Source: Prorocentrum cordatum (taxonomy: Eukaryota; Sar; Dinophyceae; Prorocentrales; Prorocentraceae). Taken from it: a stretch of DNA of 30,000 bases. How positions within the stretch are numbered: position 1 is the stretch's first letter; the number at the start of each line of letters is the position of its first letter. The DNA lies in NCBI GenBank assembly GCA_963575745.1, contig CAUYUJ010014260.1, positions 1,019,287 through 1,049,286 on the forward strand, in the 5' to 3' direction. This document shows, in pieces, positions 9,478 through 18,379 of the stretch. The notes beneath the pieces are model-generated. The model did no database searches. It worked only from the letters and a program-made list of their open reading frames with translations, and was not told where the DNA came from. A program made the position numbers and the translations under genes.

Positions 9478-9648
9478 CTATACGCAAGAGTGACCCTGGG
9501 TAAGAGTGACCTTTGGTACGCGGCTTTTTGGGGGACGCGGGGGGACCAAACCTGGGCGCGCCAGCAGCTGCTTCCGCCTCGTTTCTAGCCATCTGGGGAC
9601 CCATCTGTGCCCGCACCACAGGTCACTCTGGCGAAAGGTCACTCTTAC
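9478..9648 (-). mobile_element. Inverted-repeat element with splice-like ends (introner candidate)
   Basis: The minus-strand 5' end is GTAAGAGTGACC and the 3' side carries GGTCACTCTTAC. The short unit AGAGTGACC is doubled at each end (about 9487-9510 and 9621-9646 in opposite senses). Read on the minus strand, the element starts with a donor-like GTAAGA and finishes TGCGTATAG, so it could be removed as a 171-bp GT-AG intron. It separates two copies of the same gene fragment. No ORF is inside. Confidence 0.55.
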
Positions 9649-9676
9649 GTCTAGTCGATAGAGGCTCCGCCAGTGC

Positions 9677-9734
9677 GCTCTGGAACGGACTTATCCTCGT
9701 CCAGGCCCCGTCCGAGGGCCTCCGAAATTTCTTG
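9677..9734 (-). pseudogene. Gene fragment interrupted by SatE, 3' part
   Basis: It matches 9380-9438 almost base for base. It is the minus-strand continuation of the fragment whose other half lies at 10902-10942, on the far side of the SatE element. The frame ISEALGRGLDEDKSVPE continues to a stop within 20 codons. Confidence 0.5.
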
Positions 9735-10903
9735 TTCCCAACCATCCTGTGGTGTTGGGTCCTCGTTTTGAAGAGACGGTGCCCCGCGTTCCCTCCTCCT
9801 CCTCCCGCTGCCCCCTCCCTCCTCCCCCTCTTCCCTGCGTTTCACCCACCCAGTACAGCGCTTCGTGGCTCCATAGGGAGCTCCACCGAAGGCCCCAGTG
9901 CCCGCGCCCGCATGCGTCAGCCACACCCATTTCGGCACACCCCTCACACGTTTCGTGGCTCCATAGGGAGCTCCGCCGAAGGCCCCAGTGCCCGCGCCCG
10001 CATGCGTCACGCACACCCATTTCGGCACACCCCTCACACGTTTCGTGGCTCCATAGGGAGCCCACCGAAGGCCCCAGTGCCCGCGCCCGCATGCGTCACG
10101 CACACCCATTTCGGCACACCCCTCACACGTTTCGTGGCCCCATAGGGAGCTCCGCCGAAGGCCCCAGTGCCCGCGCCCGCATGCGTCACGCACACCCATT
10201 TCGGCACACCCCTCACACGCTTCGTGGCTCCATAGGGAGCTCCGCCGAAGGCCCCAGTGCCCGCCCGCATGCGTCACCCACACCCATTTCGGCACACCCT
10301 CACACGTTTCGTGGCCCATAGGGAGCTGAAGGCCCCAGTCACCCAATTCGGCACACCCCTCACACGTTTCGTGGCCCCATAGGGAGCTCCACCGAAGGCC
10401 CCAGTGCTGCGCCCGCATGCGTCACGCACACCCAATTCGGCACACCCCTCACACGTTTCGTGGCCCCATAGGGAGCTCCGCCGAAGGCCCCAGTGCCCGC
10501 GCCCGCATGCGTCACCCACACCCATTCGGCACACCCCTCACACGCTTCGTGGCTCCATAGGGAGCTCCACCGAAGGCCCAGTGCCCCGCCCGCATGCGTC
10601 ACGCACACCCATTCGGCACACCCCTCACACGCTTCGTGGCTCCATAGGGAGCTCCGCCGAAGGCCCCAGTGCTGCCGCCCGCATGCGTCACGCACACCCA
10701 ATTCGGCACACCCCTCACACGTTTCGTGGCCCCATAGGGAGCTCAGCCGAAGGCCCCAGTGCCCGCGCCCGCATGCGTCACGCACACCCATTTCGGCACA
10801 CCCCTCGCACGCTTCGTGGCCCCATAGGGAGCGCCACCGAAGAAGATATTCACAATTGCGGTACTCACAATTGCATATGGTTGGGTCCTTCGCCAGGATA
10901 ATT
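9735..10903 (+). mobile_element. SatE element, copy 3 (complete, about 1.17 kb)
   Basis: The left end, TTCCCAACCATCCTGTGG then GGGTCCTCGTTTTGAAGAGA, is the complement of the 236-284 terminus. Next come a CTC-rich tract, 12 tandem units of about 90 bp, and the right end GGTACTCACAATTGC then ATATGGTTGGGTCCTTCGCC. CCCAACCAT near the left end is inverted as ATGGTTGGG near the right. The flanks rejoin to match an unoccupied paralogue at 9380-9472, which places the insertion within GAAA|AACA (minus strand). It has no transposase or reverse transcriptase; the long open frames are repeat translations. Confidence 0.85.
9861..10850. repeat. Tandem array, 12 units of about 90 bp
   Basis: Units start at about 9861, 9951, 10041, 10130, 10220, 10307, 10367, 10456, 10545, 10632, 10722 and 10812. 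Each has TTCGTGGCTCCATAGGGAGC, CTCCGCCGAAGGCCCCAGTG, CCCGCGCCCGCATGCGTCAC, GCACACCCATTTCGGCACAC and CCCTCACACG. The unit at 10307 is shortened to 60 bp. Periods of 87-91 bp are not fixed multiples of three, so frames drift between units. Confidence 0.95.
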
Positions 10904-10942
10904 TTTCGGCCACTGTTCTTCCTCGACGCTCTGGGGGCAGCG
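10902..10942 (-). pseudogene. Gene fragment interrupted by SatE, 5' part
   Basis: It matches 9440-9472 of the unoccupied paralogue (TTTTTCGGCC, then CTTCGACGC/CCTCGACGC). On the minus strand the frame ends QSVEEEQWPK and then enters SatE. It is the upstream half of the fragment continued at 9734-9677. Confidence 0.5.
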
Positions 10943-10984
10943 GCGTGCGGTGCCCGAGCGAGGCCCGAGGGCGAGGAGGTGCAC

Positions 10985-11126
10985 GGCGGGGGGCCTCGAT
11001 GCCCTCGACCGACGCCACGTGCCCCGCGGCCTCCCGCGCCAGGCGCGCAGGCTCCGCGAGCAGCGCCATCACCTGGCCGACCGCGCGGGCGCCGGGCAGC
11101 TCGAGGGCCGCGAGATCGGCGAGCCG
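10985..11126 (-). CDS. Candidate exon encoding an Ala/Leu-rich helix, unknown product
   Basis: On the minus strand about 47 codons have nearly all third positions G or C. The frame contains WRLADLAALELPGARAVGQV and LLAEPARLAREAAGHVASVE, and reads as amphipathic helix. It is preceded by a very C-rich tract (pyrimidine tract or Pro-coding) and followed by weaker composition leading to the fragment at 10942. It may be the upstream part of the same interrupted gene. No family is recognised and the splice sites are unclear. Confidence 0.4.
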
Positions 11127-11429
11127 CCAGGGGGGGGGGGAGGGGGGATCGGAGGGGGTGTCGGAGGGGGAGAGGTAAAGTTGAAGGCCCTTGGGGGGTC
11201 CATGATCTCGAGCGCCCCCCTCGGGGGCTTTGAAACTCGGGGAGGGCCCCAAGGGAAACATGTGGATGCCAGCCCCCCTTTGTTTCAGGGAGGCAGCCCC
11301 TGAGGCGTCGAGGCCCCCTCTCCGTGGCGTGGAGGGTGGTCCTCGTGCCCCTCCGGCGGGGGAGGGGGAGGGGGAAGCACCGTGGAGGGGGGGGCAGGGG
11401 AGACAGCAAGAAGGCTCTGGGCTGCGAAC

Positions 11430-11600
11430 AGACAGGCCCCAAAGGCAGCCCCTGCTGGCCTCAACAAGTCTCTGGAGGCAGCCCGGCGCGGTCTCCACAT
11501 CCAGGCGCCGCCTCTGGACGGCTCGGCGGACCAGTGCAGGGCGGCAGGGACTACCCAGGGGGCCTGTCGGAACGCGGCCCCAAGCCTCACCAGGAGAGAG
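11430..11600 (-). repeat. Interspersed repeat related to 13586-13740
   Basis: On the minus strand CCCTGGGTAGTCCC, CGCCGAGCCGTCCAGAGGCG and TTGTTGAGGCCAGCAGGGGC correspond to CCATGGGTTGTCCC, TCCGAGCAGTCCA and GGCCTCAACA around 13586-13740. The copies are diverged and partly rearranged. The G/C-rich interior resembles family A palindrome P2. Confidence 0.45.
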
Positions 11601-12221
11601 TGAAGAAGCCAGGGAGGGGGGAGGGGGGGCCCAGACCTCCAAGCGTCGCGATGCGAACAACATTACGGACAAAGAGTTCTCTCCCCCAGAGAACTGGAAC
11701 GTGGGGGCCTCTGTCGGGCCACAGATGCATTAAAAGCAACGGCTCGCAACAAGAAAAGCGATCGCAGGGCTGGGATCAAGATATCCACTCGGCTAAATTG
11801 TGGAAGGTCACGACGTCAGAAGTATGGGGGAGAGGGGGGACTGGATGAAGGAGGCGGACTCTGAAGAGTGAGGTACGCATACAAGAGAGCGGCCATCATA
11901 CAAAATGTGGCAGGCTCTCACTGCATCTAGTCAATGTACGCATCGAGAAACAATTGACCAATCCATCCTCCGACGCAGCGTAAATGTGGAATTCACATTA
12001 TGTCACTTCCGTTCGAGATGAAATGGAGAAGAAGTCGCCACCCCCACGCCTTCGCCGCAGAGGAGGATAAAAGCATTGCCGTGCCCTCGCCTTGTCACTC
12101 CAAAGAAAAGAAATCTGATGGTATGAACATCAGAAAAAGCTTCCTCCAGGGAGATGGTATGGTCTGCGCCTCGACGCCACAGGACAGCGACTGGTATATT
12201 CGCACCCTTCCAAGGTTCGTC
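11601..12221. other. Intergenic stretch downstream of the AlkB-like gene
   Basis: Purine-rich to 11640, then moderate GC without repeats. No ORF is convincing. It presumably holds the 3' end of the minus-strand AlkB transcript, although I cannot identify a processing signal. Confidence 0.4.
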
Positions 12222-14391
12222 CTACAAAGAATTGTCCAGAACGCAGCTGCCATTACCACCAGACTCCAGCTCGGACGCCGCGACTGGATTCGGGCACGCG
12301 CGCCGAATGTGCTGCAGAAGGCGCGGACACGACTCCCCGAGGGGATGCACCGACTCCCTGGCGCCGGGTCGCGAGAGGAGCGACGTCGAGACGAGCTCGC
12401 AAGAACCGCAGTCGGTCGTGCCGCTCCCGCAGGTGCCGGCCGAGCCCGGCGAGGCAGGGTCGCCGACGTGTGCCGCCTCCTCGCTGGCGTCCTCGCCCTG
12501 GGTCAGGTCGAACACCGGAGCCGCCCGCCCATCTCCAGAGCCCTCCGGACGCAGCGGCACCTGGAACCTCCGCTGGGGCCACGGGCCGCCACGGCGCGCC
12601 TTCACGGCTGCTGCGGAGCCCTCGGAGCCCACCTGGCCTGGCCAAGCCCGCTTGGTGCCACCGCCGCCTGCTGATGTGCTGGGCGAGGCCGCGGGGCAGG
12701 GCGCGCGCAGGGAGCGCTGCCCCCACACGACGTCCCCCTCGAAGGCCGGCAGCGGCCACGGCGGCTGCAGTCTCGCGCCGCCGGTGGGCTCTGGCACCGT
12801 GCGCCACGTGAGGCTCACGCGGTCGAAGTGCTGCTGGCCGGCCGCCTGCGAAACCTCGGCGCCCGCAAAGGGGACCCCGTGCTTGAGGTAGTACCGCGCG
12901 AATCCGAAGAACAAGTACACCGAACGCCTGGGCAGCTCCAGCAGCAGCCCCTCGCGCCTCGCCTGCAGCTGCTGCGCCAGGCGCAGCGGGAAGGCCTGGC
13001 CCTTCCGCGGCCCGCGTCTGGAGAAGAATATGTGCCCAGGCTCGGCCCCGAGGTTGACCCCTGCTATCACCTCGCCGTGCGAGCTGCGCTGATCAAAATG
13101 CATGCCGATGGCCTGCTCGACCTCCGGCCGCCCGGAGCACGGCTCGCTGCCGGCCTCCGAGCCTCTCGTGTACCTGTTCACGAACAGCTGGTTGAACGCA
13201 GCTTGCTTGCCGGAGCGGGCTGCTGGCGACATGGCGTACGTGCGCACCGCCGCAGAGTCGCGTACCAACGCCTGCAGCCGAGAGCAGAGAGCCTGCAAGC
13301 ACTCGGGCACCTGCGTAAACGCGTACCGCTTGTCCACCGTGTAGTCGCACTTCGACAGCGTGGGGCCGAAGTTTGCCATCTGTCCTCTCCAGCCGCGCCG
13401 CTGCCACACGGCGTCGCCCGCGCGCAGCTCGGCGAGGGCCTCGGCCTCCTCGCCGGCCCCCACGAAGTCCTCCACGACGAGGACGCCCAACCTCTCGCGC
13501 ACCTCGGGGTCCGTGAGGTCACCGGGCCGCGCGCGCAGCAGACAGTCTCGGCATGGTAAGGCTTCGGACTGCGCATGGCGCACAGTCAGCCCCCATGGGT
13601 TGTCCCGACTGGCCTCAACAGGCCCTCCGAGCAGTCCAAGGCGATCTCAGCACCTGAACCCTGGGGCGCGGAGCGCCCAAGGGGCGCCGCCAGAGGCGGC
13701 GCCAGGGCGTTGAGACGGCTCTGGACTGCTCGAGGCCATGGAGGCCATCCAGGACTACAGTCAAAATCCATCTCGTCACAAGGTGAGGATGCAAGACTCT
13801 TGGAAGTTCCATTCGCCACTTGGAGCTCCTTGGACGTCAACATTGGCTCAGGGTGGGCCGCAGAGGCAGCGATGCCAGGGAAGCCCTGATGAAGCAACGC
13901 CTTCTTACTATAATTACTTGGATTTGACTGCACCTGCGGGGGGGGGGGAGCTGCCTGTGCGCCACCCGAGGCCTTACCAGGTCTCGGCTGGGGCCGAAGG
14001 CTGCCGCCATCGCCCCCTCGGCGGACGCGCCCGTGCCCCACTCGGCCGCCACCCGCTCCCAGTCGAACAGGCCCGCCGGCGCACACCTGCCGCCCCCACG
14101 CCCGAGTGACCCTTATCTGGACGGCCTCTGTGTGCGCGGCCTCGCCGGGGCGGAGGGGGGGGGGGGAAAGGCACCAATCCAGGCGTGCAGGCCAGCGCTC
14201 CGCGTGGGCCCCCGCTCAGAGGCCCCTCCGGCCGCAGGTCACCCGTGCGTGCCGCCGCCGAGCCTGTCGGGCAGCGGGTGGCCCGCCCCGGCCGCCGTGC
14301 GCCGGGCGTGCCTCGCGAGGGCCGCGAAGAGGGCGGCCTCGCCTCCCGCGCCCGCCGCCCCGCCGCCGGCGGCAGGCCGCGGCGCCCCCAT
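12222..14391 (-). CDS. AlkB-like Fe(II)/2-oxoglutarate-dependent dioxygenase, three-exon model
   Basis: The model has exons at 14391-14243, 14086-13978 and 13568-12222 (minus strand), joined by GT-AG introns with matching phases, and gives about 534 residues. Family hallmarks are all in exon 3: FNQLFVNRY (near 211-219), the metal ligands in GMHFD (His243, Asp245), the distal ligand in ARYYLKHGVP (His316), and the 2-oxoglutarate-binding DRVSLTWR (Arg336, Arg342). AlkB enzymes remove alkyl groups from nucleic acid bases, or sometimes from proteins; the substrate here cannot be told. The tail after residue 346 is Pro/Gly/Ser-rich and contains VFDLTQGED (about 438-446), like a SUMO-interacting motif. 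The start is uncertain: the first exon could continue upstream to an acceptor-like (CTC)nTGAG at about 14435. Confidence 0.75.
13569..13977 (-). mobile_element. AlkB intron 2, with inverted-repeat ends (introner candidate)
   Basis: The 409-bp GT-AG intron begins CTG|GTAAGGCCTCGG and ends CATGCGCAG|TCC. The inverted repeat is larger than the intron: GGTAAGGCCTCGGGTGGCGC at the 5' side matches, in complement, GGTAAGGCTTCGG then TGGCGCACAGTCAG at 13555-13590. It is flanked outside by a direct repeat, CCGAGAC. Inverted ends plus a flanking duplication fit a transposon that became an intron. The interior contains a second hairpin at 13608-13737. Without removal, the reading frame meets stops. Confidence 0.6.
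13608..13737. repeat. Nested hairpin inside AlkB intron 2 (family A-like)
   Basis: GAGCAGTCCAAGGCG at about 13628 pairs with TGGACTGCTCGAGGCC at about 13722-13737. Internal palindromes GGGCGCGGAGCGCCC and GGCGCCGCCAGAGGCGGC have the same order as P1 and P2 in family A. A diverged relative lies at 11430-11600. Confidence 0.65.
14087..14242 (-). other. AlkB intron 1
   Basis: The 156-bp intron starts GTGACCTGCGG after CACGG and ends GGGGGCGGCAG before GTGTGCG. The phase (2) agrees on both sides. It is inferred because the downstream frame has an in-frame stop just above 14086, while the upstream frame (EAALFAALARHARR) has G/C-ending codons and stops just after 14243. A C homopolymer (minus strand) lies inside. 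Confidence 0.5.
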
Positions 14392-14436
14392 CGTGCAGGG
14401 CGCACGGCGCCCATCGGGCGAGGCTTGTGAGCCTCA

Positions 14437-14493
14437 GAGGAGGAGGAGGAGGAGGAGGAGGAGGAGGAGGAGGAGGAGGAGGAGGAGGAGGAA
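14437..14493. repeat. (GGA)n microsatellite
   Basis: About 18 GGA units on the plus strand. On the minus strand it is a CTC tract just 5' of the first modelled AlkB exon, where it could act as a pyrimidine tract or lie in the leader. Confidence 0.95.
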
Positions 14494-14570
14494 GGTGCCG
14501 ACACCGCGGTTCGTCCTGCAGAGGTCTCGTCGCCACGGCTGGATTGGAGGCGTCCTGGAGGGGTCTGAGT

Positions 14571-14784
14571 AGATGGGGTCGGAGGATCCCAGCGCATGGC
14601 CGGTGCGGCTCGATGTGAAGCCTGACTTCCTCCACGCCGACGTCGCCGATGCATCGCAAACGTCGCCGACACATGGACCCACGCATCGACGATGCATCGG
14701 CGATGCATCGACGTTGCATCCGCGATGCATCGGCGATGCGGCACGATCCTCCGACCCTACTCGGACCCCATCTGGGAGGCCTTG
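14571..14784 (-). mobile_element. Family C element, copy 2
   Basis: Inverted ends: AGATGGGGTCGGAGGATC at the left, and GATCCTCCGACC then GGACCCCATCT at the right. The centre has repeated GATGCATCGGC and variants (at least six between 14645 and 14740). The minus-strand sequence aligns with 8021-8226, including the GGCGTGGAG ... CACATCGAGCCGCACCG block. It lies about 180 bp upstream of the first modelled AlkB exon. Confidence 0.75.
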
Positions 14785-15164
14785 ACGCATTCTCCTCGAA
14801 ATTCTAGCCAACATGCACCTCTGGAGAAGTCCGGGGAGTAACGGAATCGGTGCTTCTGCGCCCCCCAGAGCCAAAGGCAACGGGCGCCCACGCGCGGGCC
14901 CATCTAAGAGGCCAACCTGTCTGGGCCGCGCCTCGCCGCAGCCGAGCCCTCCCGCCCCCCCGCGAGAGCCAGAGCATCCGCCCGCCCCTGCAGATGGGCA
15001 CGTGAAGGAGGGTGGGGAGGAGGCGGGGAGGGAATCTCGCAAAAGCGACTCCGCGGGTCCTGCCGCTTGCTGCGCTCGGGTGCGTCTGCGCCACGCCTCC
15101 GGAGGAGGGCATCATGGAAGTCCACCTGGAGCTGCGAATGCCCGTTGGACTCCCGGGCCTCCCT
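14785..15164. other. GC-rich stretch without a supported gene
   Basis: Open on the minus strand (part of a 231-codon frame, 15499-14804), but the composition is Arg/Gly/Ser-rich and no motif is visible. Confidence 0.35.
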
Positions 15165-15412
15165 GGCACTCTGGAAGCCGCTGAAGACTCCTGAGAGCTT
15201 TGCGGTGGTCCGAAAACCGCTTCGAAATCCCTGGAAGCCCTCCGGACGCCCAAACGCCCATGGGACCCATGGAGGCGCCTTGCAGGTCTCCTGGAAAGCC
15301 CCAGAAGCTCGCTAATCACGGGAGCTCCCTGTGAGCTCCCCAAATCACCTAGAAGCCCCTGAAGGCCACAGGCTCCGGAAGCTCCCCGAAAACAACGTGA
15401 GGCCTTGCGGAT
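15165..15412. repeat. Degenerate short tandem repeat (CTGGAAGCCCCTGAAG-like)
   Basis: Related words recur about every 20-40 bp: CTGGAAGCCGCTGAAG, CCTGGAAGCCCTCC, CTGGAAAGCCCCAGAAGC, CTAGAAGCCCCTGAAGG, CGGAAGCTCCCCGAAA. The array is old or was never regular, and I cannot set a period. Confidence 0.5.
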
Positions 15413-15589
15413 GCCCACTCGGGGGCCCCTGGGACCTCCTGCGGTCCGTTGGGTACCCATGAAAGTTCGGAATGGATGCCGTGATGATACGATTTGCAAC
15501 CCCTACCGAAACCTTTCTGGACATTCTGCACGACAGCATCTCGAGGTGGGGTTTGCGTTTGCACATGCGGGGGCGCGACGCCGCGCAGT

Positions 15590-15593
<4 letters not shown>

Positions 15594-15624
<31 letters not shown>
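15594..15624. repeat. (GCA)n microsatellite
   Basis: Ten GCA units. It would read poly-Gln in one plus frame (15494-15778), but that ORF has no other sign of being a gene. Confidence 0.9.
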
Positions 15625-15627
<3 letters not shown>

Positions 15628-15810
15628 AGACTGGGATGAAGAAGACGAAGAAAAGCAATTGCACAGCATTGGGAAAGGGGCAATTCGGCTCCAGGAGAAG
15701 CGCTCATCCAAGGCACTCGCGCCCAACTCTGGCCCCCGAGCACAACAACTTCGATCGCTTTTCCCCCTCCCTCCCTGACAGCGTCTTCTTTTTTCCCCCT
15801 TGCATCCTTT

Positions 15811-15960
15811 CGGCAGCGAGTGTGGGGGGAAGTGAGAAGGAGAAGATCTTCTCAGAAGGCTCGGAAGTCCCCTGGCCTTCCGAGAAGTTTCTAAGCCTTT
15901 CCCGAAGACAAGAACTTCTGAGAAGGCCTTCTCCTTCTCATGTCCCTTTCTGCCTCGCCG
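15811..15960. mobile_element. Family F fold-back element, copy 3
   Basis: CGGCAGCGAG ... GTGAGAAGGAGAAG on the left pairs with CTTCTCCTTCTCATG ... CTGCCTCGCCG on the right. The interior has TTCTCAGAAGGCTCGGAAG and AACTTCTGAGAAGGCC. It aligns with 4742-4930, and the arms are somewhat diverged at their outer tips. Confidence 0.75.
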
Positions 15961-15984
15961 CCGATGTTTCCCCCCTGCCTCTAT

Positions 15985-16043
15985 GCCACCCCTCGGAGGA
16001 GAGGAGGGAGAGGAGGGAGAGGAGGGACGAGGGAGAGGAGGGA
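15985..16043. repeat. GGAGA-rich tandem repeat
   Basis: Units of GGAGAGGAGGGA repeated about four times with small changes. Confidence 0.8.
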
Positions 16044-17185
16044 GACAAGCTAGGTGCGCTCGCGTCATATCTGACACCCTACCTCTCCCTCCAATCCCTT
16101 ACCGTTGGCGTAGATCTCGTCTCTATTCGCACAGTCGGATGTCGTAGCATGGCGTGGTATTACATGGCATAACATGGTGTTGAATATTAACGCGTAGCAT
16201 GCCATAGTAAGGCGTGGCGACGCCTCAGTGTGGGGAGGAGGGGGGCTTCTGTGGCCCAAGAAGTCAACGAATCAACGCCGGATGTGTAATCACTTCCGAT
16301 GGTTTCATTAAGGGGGGCATTGTTTAAGATTTGGGAGCCTATTTGGAAGGACCGAAACCCATGCCGTGGCATGGCAACTGAAATTCGCCGGCCCAGCGGG
16401 CCAGAGGCGTGCTAAGATCTCCAGTAACTGGTTAACAATTCTATAGTTCGCGCGCGGGGGGCGGCCCCTGGGGGTCCCCGGAAGAAAAGTACCCCGGGCG
16501 ACTCCGGGCTGATCCCCGGGCGACTCCACCAGAGAGGGGCCTCCCTGAGGCGCAAGAGGAACCTAAAGAGGAGTGAAAAACACGATCCTCGGAAGCACGA
16601 TCCTCGAACCGCGGTGGGCCGATTGGGCACTCGCGCACGGGCTCCTGGATCCTGGGCTGCGTCCCAGGGCCGATCCAGCTGCAGCGCCAACGAGGCGTCC
16701 CCCCCCCCCCCCCCTGGAGGCTCCACAGAGACGAAGCATCCCCGAACGGCACCATCCTCGAAGCACGATGGTCGAAAGGCCCACCCACCCACCCTCCTTC
16801 TACCGGGGAAGAGGCGCTCGCGCACGGGGCGCGCAACCGCAGGGTGCACTCTGGACTGCGCGAGGCCGCAGGCCCCTGCGGCCCCGCGGCGACTGCGACT
16901 GCCGCTGCGGTCGGTCGCCTCTGGGAGGGGCCTCTGGGAGAGCGTTCTCCTCTGTGTGTTATCGGGCGGGGGGGGGAAGGGGGGCGGGGGGGCGGGCGAT
17001 ATTACCTAAGCCTTCCGCCTTGGGCAGCCCCACATCTGCTCGCGCGCACGATTCTCAGTACTCCGTGCCCCCTCCGGACCTGCGCAACCCACCAGGCCAG
17101 GACATCCGGGGGGGGGGGGGGGCAGGCGGGCCCGATAACCCCGGGTGCTCGCCGGATCCTGACCACACGCAGTCTCTCGTGTGGT
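16044..17185. other. Stretch with short repeats and G/C homopolymers, no gene
   Basis: It contains a degenerate AGCATGGCGTGG / TACATGGCATAACATGG cluster (16146-16215), two CCCGGGCGACTCC repeats near 16493 and 16517, the words CACGATCCTCGGAAGCACGA near 16580 echoed near 16757, a run of about 14 C near 16700, and G runs near 16968-16997 and 17108-17122. The long plus frame 16573-17427 crosses these tracts and I do not accept it as a gene. Confidence 0.45.
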
Positions 17186-17191
17186 CGGCCG

Positions 17192-17262
17192 AGGAGCTCG
17201 GCGCACCGACGCCCCAGCTGCCCTCTGCCCGTGGGGCGCTGGAGCGCCTGTACGCCGAGCTC
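17192..17262. repeat. Nested hairpin
   Basis: GAGGAGCTCGGCG pairs with CGCCGAGCTCCTC, and inside it GCCCCA pairs with TGGGGC. It resembles the family A fold-back style but shares no sequence that I can see with those copies. Confidence 0.5.
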
Positions 17263-18377
17263 CTCCACCGAGCTCCTTGGCCCCTGACCGACCCAGTGAC
17301 GTGGCGTATACCATACATACATCGAGGCCCTCCGAGCCTCCCTGCCTCCTCCCCAGACCTCCGGCGCCCTGACGAGGCACCAAGCGGAGGCTCTCTGTCG
17401 TTCTTCCTCCGTCTGCAAAACCGCTGACGGGCTCACGGGGGCTTCTGGAAAACGATCCGGCATGAGAGGCCGGGCCACCGGGACGTCGCCGAGAGGTCCG
17501 TGGCCCCCACAAAGAAGACATCGAACGCCGGCGGTCTGGGTCCCCACTCCCCCTGCCCCATCCGCTGGCCCCGCCCCCTGCTGCCCCCCGAGGTCGCAGA
17601 GCGGGACAGGGAGGGATCGATGTGTTGTACTCCTGCCCTCGTCACGTGGTCAGGGACGAAGGCAGGATGCGACCAAACCGATCACGACTGAACCTGGCAC
17701 TAGATCAGTTAATCCCCCCACATGCTACATCTGGCTCTGCTTCTACGCCCGTCCTTTCGCCTCCATCCTTCCATATCGACACCGATGCTTGTTCTTATTC
17801 CGATGCCTTCGAGGTTTGGAACCGAGTTGGCATCACCGAGATACGCGTCAGAAGAGACATATGGCCTGCATTGCTGGGTGCCTCGCTCTACGTGCAAGCA
17901 TCACGACCCCTCCGCTACCAGCCCTAAAAATATAGTCGGCATCTACATTCCTCCCCGTGGTCTGAGGATCCGTGCGCAGAGAACTGGAGGCGGCAGGAGA
18001 CACGGACTATAAGAGAAACATAATAACAAGGGGCCGCTGCAACATACACGGGCTCGCGAGGGGGCGAGACGGACGACACATGGTACACTTGTACAGCACC
18101 GTGAAGAGGATGAGAAGGGGTAGTTAGTAACAAGAGGGAGGCGGAATACAAGAGAGGAGGGAAAGGACGAGATACTAGCCAAGCCCCCCCACAGCAAAAA
18201 CGAATGTTCGACAGGCAGAGGTCCCGACTGGTACTAACTTTGACGTTCCGGCGGCTGTCTGGCCAGCGCAATGCGGCGACAACTACGGCATCAAACTCCG
18301 ACACACCCTCCAGAAGGCCGCGCCGCCCTGTAGAATGCGGTGGACCAGGGGCCCCAGGGCGGGGTTGAGGCGAAGCC
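17263..18377. other. Stretch without a recognised gene
   Basis: Mixed composition with little repetition. The minus frame 18634-17924 (236 codons) is open. Its middle looks ordinary, while its last third is rich in hydrophobic residues from C/T-rich DNA. No domain, splice pair or RNA gene is visible. Confidence 0.35.
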
Positions 18378-18379
18378 CT

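Noticed and set aside
9513-10418. Long ORFs on both strands across the SatE array (His/Arg/Pro-rich plus, Gly/Cys/Trp-rich minus)
   Set aside because: They are translations of repeat units; the unit length varies between 60 and 91 bp and the frame drifts between units.
9861-10850. CRISPR-like repeat array
   Set aside because: The whole 90-bp unit is conserved, with no unique spacers; it is a tandem satellite inside an interspersed element.
12470-13559. Plus-strand ORFs opposite the AlkB gene
   Set aside because: Mirror frames of a G/C-third-position gene; the conserved dioxygenase residues are on the minus strand.
13586-14086. 166-codon minus-strand ORF reading through AlkB intron 2
   Set aside because: It uses a different frame from the conserved exon 3 and depends on retaining the inverted-repeat intron; it could be an element-borne frame, but there is no support here.
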